Source of the DNA: Chelonoidis abingdonii
Lineage: Eukaryota; Chordata; Testudines; Testudinidae
NCBI RefSeq assembly: GCF_003597395.2
Contig: NC_133770.1
Coordinates: forward strand, 294,586,023 to 294,650,022
Direction: 5' to 3'
Length of the DNA stretch: 64,000 nucleotides
The notes beneath the pieces are model-generated. The model was given only the letters and a program-made list of their open reading frames with translations, did not search any database and was not told the DNA's origin. Of this stretch, positions 54,199 through 64,000 are shown piece by piece (within the stretch, counting starts at the first letter, position 1; the number at the start of each line of letters is the position of its first letter). A program made the translations under genes and the position numbers.

Positions 54199-56126
54199 GT
54201 TTTGGTAAACCCACAGAGACTGGCCACATAAAGCAGCAGGGCTACAATGGATCTCCGATCTCAGGGCTCTCGCTTTGCAGTGGCTACATTTTCAAGGCGC
54301 TCTTCTCACTCAAGTCATCTTAGCTTTTGCTTCCATTCCTTTAAAGGCAAAACAAAAGAGATTCAGCCTGCAAGAGCTTGAATTTTGTGTAGGGAATGAC
54401 AGAGATTTTGCCAGTACATCCCAGGGCAGGGATTAGGGTGTATATTATGCCGGATGGTTCTCCCATGTCTCATATAAACTTAATTCTGTCGGGGGGAAAA
54501 CAAATGTTGAACTTGAAAGACAGCTGTGTGGCGCATTTTGTTGGCCACAAACACAGGCAAAAATGGTTCAAGTAACATTAATAATTGCTTTCAGTGAACC
54601 TGATTATCCTCTTTGATTTGTGTTCCCTGATGGAGAGGGTGTGAACTCAGCTCATTCTTTGGGCCTGCACTGTTTACATAAAGGCTAACAATAGAGCAGT
54701 CTATAGGCATTGTTTGTTAGCCTGGGATGGAATTTTGGGTTTCTTTTTTGATACTTTTATGTATGTGTAAACAAAGACACTGTGTGTTGCCTCTGCCTAA
54801 CCAGATGGGTTTTATAGCACAATGAGGAAAGATAAGGAAGAGAGTTAAAGTGTTGCTGGGTACAGTGCGAGTTTAATAGACAGGCGTACACTTGAAGACT
54901 GCCTCGATTCCTATCTCTAGGCAAGGTCCAGCACCCAGGCAGGAGGGGCAAAGAGGATGGGAGGGGGGAGGCATAAGAAACACTAAAAAGTCAGAGAAAA
55001 GGAGACCCTGGCAGAAGCACACTCTCACGCCCTACCCCTCCGATAGGGTACAAAAGAGGTGGTACCAAAGCCCCCAGACTCACTTCCCTTCAAAATGGAA
55101 CATGACGATAAATGGTCAGGGGTGGTGCCAGGGGCGTGCCCCACAGGTATAATTATACCCACTAAGAAAGAGGAGTGGGGGACAGGGAAATGCGTTGCGG
55201 TGTACAGAGCTATGGATATGCTTGTTTGATTAACCCCAATAAACACTGCATTGCATGCACTTCGGACTCTGGTCTTCTGCTTTCTGACTGCTTGACAAGA
55301 ACCCAGGGAGGGGCCAGGGAAAGCCCTAACATGCATGACCCCTCAGTTCAGACAGGGAAGGCTGTGAAGACTGACTGATGGCAGAAATTAACATCTAGAT
55401 GGAATGACACTGGGCATGATAAACATCCTCTGACGAAAAGGTTCCACTGGGTGCTGGACCAGATCCACAGGGGATAGGCCAGCAAGGTTATGAGCAACTC
55501 CTGACTTCAGTGGGGGTTAGATCACATGGGAGTGAACCAGTACAACATTGTATATAACACCTGCAAGGCAGGCGGATACTATGGTGCTTGGTGCCGTACA
55601 CAGATATAGGCTCTGATTAAAAGTCCACTGAAGTTAGTGGAAAGACTCCCATTGCCTTTTAATAGGCTTTCGCTCAGGCGCAGAGGTAGAGCGGAGTTCC
55701 ACAAGCTGCTCAGTCTCAGGTCCATAATCAGTGGATAAGATTGCTGGTGGTTGTTTATGATGCGAATGACGGTATCATCTAGGAACCCCAGTGAAGTCTC
55801 AAGGCTCCAATGTGCTAGGTGCTGTATGAACAGAGTAAATAAGACAGTGTCTGGCCCAGAAAGCTTTTGATAAGATGTAACGACCCTTTGAAACAGACAA
55901 AGATGGGTGAGGAGAGAGGCGGTGGCAGGAAAACCAGCTTGGTTGCATAACAAGCTGTCATCTCTGCTCTTCGCTTGCCTCACCATCGTCAGAGTGCTTT
56001 GTTTACCTCTGCTCTGTACTGCTTCTGAAGGACAACTGCTATCAGGTGGATTTCCTAGCATCTAGCATCCCATGAGGCAATAGATGTACAGGAGGATTTG
56101 GAAGCTGGGACAGCGACCCTAGGCAC
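54199..56126. other. no gene recognised
   Basis: About 1.9 kb. Near 55770-55870 an AATGTGCTAGGTGCTGTATG block resembles the old repeat near 8520. Other open frames lack domains. Confidence 0.4.
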
Positions 56127-57146
56127 TCCTCTAGTCACACCCTACAGGCTACTACAGTGATTGTTGTACAAAATATGCCTCGTGAGGTATCATTTGAAAA
56201 CCAATAACATGCTGGTCAATAATGTCATTGTAATTTGTGTGTAACAATGCTGTATGTGAAACTACGGACGCTCACTAATATTATGCTTTATTCTCTGTGA
56301 CTATAAGGTGTTTTAACCATGGTTGGCAGGGGAGCCGATAAATAGGTTTTCTCCGGACAAAGGAAAAAGGCCGAGAGCTCAAACCAAAGCCGTGGCCCAG
56401 ATTTAATGGGTTCTTCCGTTTGTATTGAAGGGTGCATCAGGGAAAGACAATTTGCATTTGTAGCCACTACCAGTGGGGGAAGGACATGCATGGAGCTTAT
56501 CTTCCAGCCCTCACGGCTCCTTTCCTCAGTGTGAATTAATGAAATGTATCTGGGGTACCATTCAGAAGCATACATGTCAAAGGTTCACTGAACTATAAGC
56601 CCTAAGTTATCCTTTAAGAAGACAAAGAAATGAAACAATTTGAGCTCTGTGATGAGTCCTTGCCAGGCTGGCCAGAGATGTGTGTTTTCACTTCTATTTG
56701 CTTGTAACCATCTCTACCTTTACTTCTTTGACTTGGTATCACTTCATCCAGGCACCTTTGCTAATAAACACATTTTGCTCGCATTAGAAATCATCAGTGC
56801 TGGGTAAGCCCAGTGAAGTGTGTGCTTCTAGCAAGCCGACAGGCTGGAAGGTTGTACTGTCTTTATAGAGGCAGCGAACCTAATATTTTTGTGCGAGGGT
56901 CCAGGGAGAAGGACTGGATGCTGCAGGAAGATGATTTTGGGACAAATTCTGGGCTGGAGGGATTCTAAGGTCAGTCTGAAAGGAGTATCCAAGTTGGGCA
57001 AAGGCAGGGTTAGGTTTGTGGGCTGCTGGCAGCCTGCTGGAGTTGGAGTCGGTGACCAAAACCACACGGCCACAAAACAGCCGGAGCTAGAAGGTAGCTG
57101 TTGACTGACCCCCCTACTGGCATTGGATGAACCCCAAAATGTCACA
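56127..57146 (+). mobile_element. LTR candidate of a second family
   Basis: AGTCACACCCTACAGGCTAC near the left end and AAAATGTCACA at the right end. GGCAC lies on both sides (56122-56126, 57147-57151), a possible 5-bp duplication. AATAAACACATTTTGCTC near 56764 would fit a polyadenylation site in an LTR. The start T is not followed by G, so the left end is uncertain. No coding sequence belongs to it. Confidence 0.5.
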
Positions 57147-57151
57147 GGCAC

Positions 57152-58360
57152 GTGTTCTGTTCTCAACAGCTAAGCAATTCAAGTAGGAAAAATCCTATTA
57201 GCTAAAGAAAAATATTGGATGCTGGAAACATCATCTGGATTTTTATAACGACGTGCATAGGCATTTGGGTGACAAAATGGTTGCCCACCCATTTTAATGC
57301 TGGAGATCTAGAGTCTTGGATTCCTAAATAAAATCACAAATGAGAATGAGTTAGGAACGTTGTCTTAGTTCCTACTGCTGCGTATAACACAACATCACAC
57401 AGGGTGGCACCCACACTGTTCAGGAGAGCCCCCAAGGGCAAGAACAGCTGTGTTATTGAAATGCCAAGTGTATTGACAGAGAGGGCGCTTGGATAGCTGT
57501 CTACCTTGGGCACATGAATGTCCCCCTTCACCAGAGTATCCGAGCACCTCACTGTCTTTAATGCATTTATCTTCATCACACCCATATGATGTCACAGAGT
57601 ATCAGAGCTAGGTGGAAATCAGAATATCTATCCTGCAGGAAATTCCAATATTTCATAAGTAGTTTTGTTCCTGACTTAGGGCAAGTCCTGCCCTAGGGCA
57701 CCCTCCAGCGGCAGGCCATGACATGATAAGAGCACGTGCCTCAGTTTCCCTTTCACTGATTCCCAGAAGTAGTCCCAACAGTCTGTTTGAGTATAAATAT
57801 AGCCCTTACAGGGTTAATTTATTACAAAAGACCCATGTACATAAACCAGAACAAAACAAGTCCTCAAAGTTAATTAAAAAACCCAGCCCCAGCATCTCTC
57901 ACCATGTCACGTCTGCAACCTTCAGCTGTCTCTGACTCTCCAGCTTTAGCTCCCCAGCTCTGAGAGTCAACAGGTGACTCCTCCTGCTGCTGTCTCTCCA
58001 GCCTTCTCTGGCCCTGGCTGTGTGGCTCAAGAAGGACAGCAGACACCAGCCCTCTGGGTTTCAAGGTTATACATCCCTCTTTCCAGGGAGTGCCTGCAGA
58101 TATTTCTGCTATCTTCAAGTTTCCCCCAGGCAACTCTCTGCTGCTCCTGCTATATCTCCTTCAGGGTCCTGCTCTTCTCTAGGGGCCCAATTTAAGCCTA
58201 ACTGGGGGTCAGCTGTCATCAGCCAAACCAGTTGCATTTGCCTCTTCCCTCTTGAAGGGCCAGTGCTACCCTCCGACAGCCTTAAATTGGGGCAAAAAAT
58301 TTACATATCAAAGTATTTTGTGAAACAAAAAGGCTCAGAAAATTTGGCATCAGAGCTGTT
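57152..58360. other. no gene recognised
   Basis: Pyrimidine-rich stretch at 57930-58260. Open frames overlap and have no domain. Confidence 0.4.
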
Positions 58361-58361
58361 G

Positions 58362-58431
58362 ACTACAACTCCCATGAGACACCAGTGGCACACTCAGAGG
58401 AGAGATTGCAATGCATAATGGGAGGTGTAGT
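58362..58431. promoter_or_regulatory. inverted pair of ZNF143-like (SBS) motifs
   Basis: ACTACAACTCCCATGAG at 58362 on the plus strand and, on the minus strand, ACTACACCTCCCATTATGCA at 58431-58412. Both resemble the ACTACAnYTCCCAnnATGC site bound by ZNF143. A weaker AACTACCACTCCCAC lies at 58482. The arrangement is that of a small palindromic element. Binding is inferred from the motif only. Confidence 0.45.
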
Positions 58432-58500
58432 CTGGCCAAGGAGCCCAGACCATAGGGCTGAATGGGAGCATGAGGCCTCTAAACTACCACTCCCACAAGG

Positions 58501-58934
58501 TACTGCAGCACTAGAAGCAGTCACAGTTTAATGTTGAACTGACTCGAAATGAAATGTTTTGGCTCAGTTCAACAAACCAAAAAATGTTTTACTTTAGGTG
58601 AACCTGACCCAAAACAAAATATTTTGTTTTCATTTTCCTGACAGATAATTAAAAATTTACCATGGAAAATTTCAGTGTGGTGGAAGTTGCTTTTTCAGAC
58701 CTGTCAGCTGCTTTCCTGAAATCTTGTCCTCCCTTGGCATGCAGGACAATCTCCTCTCCTAGTTCTCCTCCTATCTCTCTAGTTGTTCCTCCAGCCTTCA
58801 GAGGATCCTCCTCATCCCCCTTCCAGTTTTCTGTGAGGGTGCCACAGGTCCCCTCCTCTTCTCCCTCTACACCTCATCCCTGGGTAATCTTACCCACAAA
58901 CACATATTCAACTCTCTCTGCCAATGAATCACAG
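58501..58934. other. no recognised feature
   Basis: AT-rich then pyrimidine-rich. AAATATTTTGTTTTCATTT-like words match traces at 26530 and 48600. Confidence 0.35.
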
Positions 58935-60065
58935 TATCATAGACATTAAGGCTAAAAGGAACCGTGAGATCATCTCCTGTATAAAACAGGCCATTAAACC
59001 CACCCAATTCCCTTGTTTTGAGCCCAAAAACTCGTATTTGGCTAACACGTATCTTCCAGAAAAGTATCCAGTGTTGATGTGAAGACATCAAGAGATGGAG
59101 AATCCACTAGTTCCCTCGGTAGCTGGTTCCAGTGGTTAATTATCGTCACTGTTAAACATTTGTGCCTAAATTCAATTTGTTTGGCTGCTTCTTCCAGTCA
59201 TTGGTTGTTCATATGCCTTTCTCTGCTAGATTAAAGAATCCTTTAGTACCTGGTATTTTCTCCCGCTGAAGATACATATGTATTATAATCAAGTCACCTC
59301 ACAATTTTCTTTTTGATAAACTAGACAGGTTTAGCTCCTTAAGTCTCAATCAGGCATTTTCTCCAGCCCTCAAATAATTTTCGAGGCTCTTCTCCGCACC
59401 CTCTCGAATTTGCCAACATCCTTTTGAAAATGTGGACACCAGAACTGCACACAGGATTCCAGTATCAGACTCACCAGTGCTGTACACAGAGGGAAAATCA
59501 CCTCTCTGCTCCTGCTCATGACTCCCCCTGTTATACCTCCAAGAATCACATTAGCTCTTTTTTGCCATAGCATCACACTGGGAGTTGATGTTGAAATGGT
59601 GGTGCACTGTGATGCCTAGATTCTTTTCAGAATCATTGTTTTCCGGGACACCTTCCATTCTGTGGGTAAGACCTGCACTCCTTATTCCTAGATTTTTTTG
59701 TAATGGGCCCAGGCTACCAAGTGACCCAGATCATGCTGTGTGACTGCTCTATCCTCATTATTATTTACCATTCTGCCAATCTTTGTATCTTTCGCAGTTG
59801 TTACCAGCAGTGATTTTATATTTACTTCCAGATCACTGATGACAGTATTGAATAGCATCAGGCCTAATACCAAGCCCTGCAGAACCCCACTAGAAATACC
59901 CCCATTCAGTATTGATTCCCCATTGACAACCACTTTTTGGGATCAGTTAGTTAGCCAGTTCTTAATCCATTTAACTTGTGCTCTGTTGATATTGTCTAGT
60001 ACCAGTTTTAAAATCAGATCTACCTCTGTCTTCCTGACCTGTCTCCTATCCAGACTAAAATATCA
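58935..60065 (-). mobile_element. CR1 LINE: RT domain, ORF2 C-terminus and 3' UTR
   Basis: The longest CR1 copy here, read on the minus strand from about 60065. The region 59933-59688 has the RT traces VVNGESILNGGISSGVLQG, VLGLMLFN and, where FADDT is expected, the altered TTAKDTK. The region 59576-59370 has a LESCVQFWCPHFQKD motif and RVRRRASKI. The 3' UTR runs down to a GATACTGTGATTC-like end near 58935. The catalytic FADD box is damaged and frames shift, so it is dead. Confidence 0.85.
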
Positions 60066-61507
60066 GCCTGTCACGCTGACATCTCTTTGTGGATGTGTAG
60101 TGGTCAGCTAAGCTCAACATGGCTAAAGCAAAGCTCTTCCCCCATGTTGTCCCAGCTACCGCCTTTCTTATTCAGGGTGGATCACACACCCCTCGTGGCT
60201 GTCACTCAGATCCATCAGCTGGTCACTGTGGAGAACTTGGGAACTTCTGATTTATTTTTTTGAATAAAAAGAAATGTGTGGCTCAGTTTTCCCCTCTTAC
60301 ATTGTATTGTTCCTTGCTGATAGTGAAGGGGTTAATTTATTTCTTGAACCAGGAGGAGCAATGCAGTGACTTTGAAGAACTGACATAAGCATGAATAAAC
60401 TATCAGGAATTAGCAACTTGTGAACTGAGCTACAGAATCATGGAATGTTCCAAGACCATTGTATCAACTTTATAGATGTCAGATGTAGCTGAATGGGCTT
60501 TTGTTTGTATTGCAGCTCCATGGCTAGGGCTGGAAGGGGTTGCCGTAGTTTCCTGCAGGAACTAAAATCACCAGGAGTAATTAAAGCAAATTTCTAGGCA
60601 GCTAAACAAGTCTGGAGAACCCTGACCTTCCAAGGGACATTATTTATACTAATTTGATCCGGTTAAAGAAGGCTGCCAAACAGAGAACCGAATAAAGTGA
60701 CCACCCTGACACAGGGGAAGAGGTCACTATTACCTGATCCAAGAACTGGCATGACAATGTCACCTAGAGAGACAGAGCCTGCAAAAAGGGTCTGAAGGAC
60801 TTTGAAACCTGCCAGGACCTCCCGGAGAAGAAGGACCACTGCCTGTTAAGCTAAGACCTGAATGCAAGCTGTATATTTATTTTATGAGATATTTTCTCTG
60901 CAGTGCAGTTCTGAATACATAATACTTTGCTTTGTGAAGGCTGGCTGGTCACTGCTTAACACAGAACAGGACAGCAGGGGCTGAACAAAAATCAGCCTTG
61001 CTAAGGTGAGCAGAATGAAGTGACGGAGGAGTAGCAACCTAAACCCCCAGTTTAGAGGGAGAGAGTCATGGGAGCCCACCTAAGAAGGTGAAGCTCAGCT
61101 GTGGGGTTGCTTTTAACTGGAGTTGTCTGGCCCATCAAAGGGTATAGGCTACAGCTGGCCACTAATATAACTGCCCTGTGCAGCAATCCAGTCAATCAGT
61201 GTAGCACTCCCACCTGAGCTAGGCCAAAGGGAGGAGTTAATAGGGGTGTAGATAACACTAGTTAACTGCAGGGATGACCCAGCCTATGACTTTTTTTTCC
61301 TTCCTGGGTGACTTAATTCCCCAGTGATCAGAGCCAGGGCAGCATGATCTTTTGCAAAGAGAACACTGCAGGTGAGGAGTGTGTATGTTCTTTATCAACC
61401 TGTTTCTGCATTATCGCCCTTTAACTTCCAAAAGACAGCTGCTGTGCCCTATCGCTGTAAAGCAGCTAATAGTGGTGAAATCTCATGGCATTATTCTCCA
61501 CAGTAAA
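60066..61507. other. no gene; LTR-like features near 60880
   Basis: AATACATAATACTTTGCTTT near 60913 could be a poly(A) region of an unrecognised LTR, but no termini were found. Nothing else recognised. Confidence 0.35.
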
Positions 61508-61690
61508 CTGAGAATCATAGAATATCAGGGTTGGAAGGGACCTCAGGAGGTATCTAGTCCAACCCCCTGCTCAAAGCGGGACCAATCCCCATACAGATCA
61601 GATCCTTACATGTCCGCCTCAAGGATGGAAGTCTCAAAGCTGGGTTTAGCAGGCGAATGCGCAAACCACTGAGCTATTCCTCCCCTCCCG
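61508..61690 (-). mobile_element. tRNA-derived SINE with CR1-type tail
   Basis: Plus-strand left end GAATCATAGAATATCAGGG is the CR1 tail. The right end, CAAACCACTGAGCTATTCC, is the reverse of the A-box. Same family as 31984-32163 and 26836-26996. Confidence 0.8.
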
Positions 61691-62084
61691 CAGAGGCACC
61701 GGAAGAACAAAAAGCCTTGGGACTAGACTGGCTATTAACTCAGCTCTGAACTTGCCAGTAGAGAATCATTCCACTAGATTTTGCCCCCCTTTCCTTGGCA
61801 GAAAGGCATCATTCTTACCTCCGTCCTCAGCCAGGAGTTTAGAACTCAGGATTATGGAAAAGGGAGCAAGGGATAAAACCCACACTCCCGGGCAGAGGAG
61901 GAGAGTTTATGGAGGGCTTTTGCTTCTGATATTCCTATTGTCCTGGGGATCCCACTGCAGTGAATTTTAAGGTCACACCAAAGCACTGGTTCACGTTAGC
62001 AGTTTCTGAGCCAGGCCTGTAGCTCTAGGGGTAGCAGAGAGGAGATGAGTTTGACTGTAGAAGTTTTGTCTGGCAATTAAATAA
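61691..62084. other. no recognised feature
   Basis: No gene or repeat recognised. Confidence 0.4.
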
Positions 62085-62280
62085 CAGCTGGGGAAGGGTG
62101 TGGTAACACTGTACAAATATTTGAAGGGTATAAACACCCAAGGAGGGGGAGGGATTGTTAAAGAGTCCCCAGGGTTAGAATTAATAAAGCAAAGGGAAAT
62201 GTAGGCTGTGCCTCAGGAAGACCACGCTGACAGTGAGCTCTAGTATGCTGTGAAACAGTCTCCCAAGAGGGTAGGGAACA
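62085..62280 (+). mobile_element. old CR1-type 3' fragment
   Basis: ACAAATATTTGAAGGGTATA, AACACCCAAGGAGG and GAAACAGTCTCCCAAGAGG follow the order of a CR1 3' region. Confidence 0.65.
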
Positions 62281-62296
62281 ACCTTGGTGGACTGAC

Positions 62297-62400
62297 TTAT
62301 AGATCCGTAGGTTTTAAGGCCTCCTTATAATCTTGTTTGGCCTCCTTCATAATGCAGGTCATCAAACCTCACCCAGTAATTTTTGCATTTATACCGGATG
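62297..62400 (-). mobile_element. CR1 3' tip
   Basis: TATAGATCCGTAGGTTTTAA and CATAATGCAGGTCATCAAAC are the reverse of a CR1 terminal segment. It lies tail-to-tail with the preceding fragment. Confidence 0.6.
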
Positions 62401-64000
62401 TGACCTCATCGCTTGCCTGCTGTGTTCACATGCTGCAGGTGAGAGCTGCGCAGAATATATACGGGTGAGATGCAGGTTCACAAACGAGCTGTGCCAGCAA
62501 GGACATCAGCTACACTTTTACATGCTGCCAACCATGAGAGCATCATGGCCAAGCAGGAACCAACGCAGGAGACGAGAAGCAGGGCAACCGAGTCAATACT
62601 GGTCTAAATTGCACCTGTGCTTAAGCCCCAGGCTGCCCTTTGGAAGCTGGTTCATAAGCAGAGATGCAGAAGTACCCTTAAATCACTGCATCTACAGGCC
62701 ACCCAGGTTATACCTAGTCCTTGACTATCACAAACCACTCCAGGCTGCACTGGCCTGCTGTGGTGCTTATGCCAAAAGGAGGTTAATATACCATACAGTA
62801 TAGAGATGGCTGCATTATCATCCAGTGCTAGGCAGGAGGTGACCATGGTTTACGAAACTGCTCTATAATGTAACTATGTGTGTATGACTTTATTTTACAA
62901 GATCTGTGAATTTCTTTCTATTCTCTTTGGCAGAAGAAAGCAATGACTCTTCACCAAATCCCTCCCCACTCAATCTCTCACTCCAATGACACAGAATTCG
63001 ATCCATTCTGGATCACTTCTGTTATACATCTCAGTGCAGGTTTGGAGCTGCTCTGTAATCATTTATGAATGCTGCATGTTGGCCTGGTTATTGGGGGTTT
63101 TTGCTGCATAACTATATTTAAGTTTGGAAAGATCAGGCTTTTGTAGGTAAAAGTTTGTGAATGTCGATTTCCCCTTACAAACAAACTGATAAAAGAATGT
63201 TTTCATCAATAATAAAAATATACGCTTAGGCAAAGTAAGAAAAATGCTGCTTGAGAATTAGCAGAGTCAAAATCCAACGATCTAGACTTTTGAATTAGGC
63301 TGGTTACAAGTGGACTAGCAAATGAATAGTAAAAACAGGTAGGGTTTGATTTAAGGATATTGACTTTGTATATTTTGACATGTGATGTTGACAATGTGTT
63401 TTTAATGGTTTACAAAGCTTTAACTTTTTGAATCTCAGTGTCTACACTTATTAAATAATTGACTCCCCCAATAATGTCCCACAATGGTGAAAATAAAAAT
63501 AGAATTCTGCCAACCCGTAATACATTGGGTTAACTGACTGGAGAGTTGCCTGGGAAAACAGGCAGCAAGAAATAGGATGCCTCCAGCTAACCTCTGCAAA
63601 CAGTTAACGTTGTCAAGGGACAACTCCAGACCAATTAGCTTTGATGATTTTGCCTCGATCTCCTGTGGAGCCTACAGGCTGATTTTGACCCGAAGGGCCA
63701 ACGCCAGGAACAGAGAAGAACAAAGAACCATGGGATGATTAAACAGAAGCCTACTGGCACAAATCCCTAGCCCAGGAAGACCTAATGCCATACCAAAGTG
63801 TGGTCAGGCTGTTCTGTGAGTGGGGAGTTTCATTTTGTAAATACAAAAGCACCATATGGCTGTTCCCCTGACCAAAGCCAGTCGCAGGGACCCAGAGGCC
63901 TTTCCCCTTGCATCTCTCGCCTCTGCTTCAGAGCCACCCACAGGAAACAGCTCCCATCTGGCAGCTCCCCCCTCAACCACAGTCCTTTGGCCTTTTCTAG
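62401..64000. other. no recognised feature
   Basis: About 1.6 kb, AT-rich from 62870 to 63480. No gene. A 156-residue open frame at 62333-62803 has no recognisable domain and overlaps the CR1 tip. Confidence 0.4.

Noticed and set aside
62333..62803. 156-residue plus-strand frame with several cysteines
   Set aside because: It starts inside a CR1 tip and has no recognisable cysteine spacing or domain.

Overview
The window looks like intergenic or intronic DNA from a turtle-like reptile genome. This is inferred from the repeat mix: many CR1 LINE 3' ends, tRNA-derived SINEs with a CR1-type tail, CORE/MIR-type SINEs, many hAT and Tc1/mariner-type miniature elements, and a multi-copy solo LTR that starts TGTCATAAACAG and that I associate from memory with turtles. 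No tRNA, rRNA, CRISPR or credible host protein-coding gene was seen. Every coding trace belongs to a mobile element: an RTE-like LINE endonuclease/RT (430-1990, minus), a Ty3/gypsy pol fragment (about 28.48-29.08 kb, plus), a hAT transposase C-terminus (37.4-38.0 kb, plus), and CR1 ORF2 ends (25.3-25.5 kb minus, 31.2-31.4 kb plus, 59.4-60.0 kb minus). The other open frames are chance or repeat-driven.

Layout. 0-4.5 kb: LINE remnant, CR1 end, SINEs, solo LTR, hAT MITE. 5.6-10.9 kb: TTA-flanked MITE, 36-bp minisatellite, second solo LTR, a Penelope-like repeat with a hAT arm joined to it. 13-16 kb: foldback element, direct repeats and a MITE. 16.9-18.9 kb: GC-rich block built around a dimeric minisatellite. 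20.8-22.7 kb: two hAT MITEs, one inside a Tigger-like element. 25-32 kb: CR1 ends, SINEs, gypsy pol, another hAT MITE. 34.7-39 kb: a cluster of hAT elements including a 1.9-kb foldback copy that carries a transposase end and has itself been hit twice. 39.9-44.2 kb: third LTR, a GC-rich composite, a CR1 split by a Tigger-like element, and a short Penelope-like copy with a hammerhead-ribozyme-like motif. 47.6-54.2 kb: fourth LTR, CR1 pieces, a mariner MITE and a palindromic Penelope-like element interrupted by a fifth LTR. 56-64 kb: a further LTR candidate, an inverted pair of ZNF143-like motifs, a long CR1 and a few SINE/LINE ends.

Several insertions carry target-site duplications readable by eye (8 bp for hAT, TA for mariner types, TTA for the PIF/Harbinger-like MITE, 5 bp for LTRs, 8-13 bp for Penelope-like copies). 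These fix element ends and give a relative order of insertion. The most unusual structures are the hammerhead-like motif in the Penelope-like family, the hAT copy whose inverted arms include transposase coding sequence, and the palindromic Penelope-like element.
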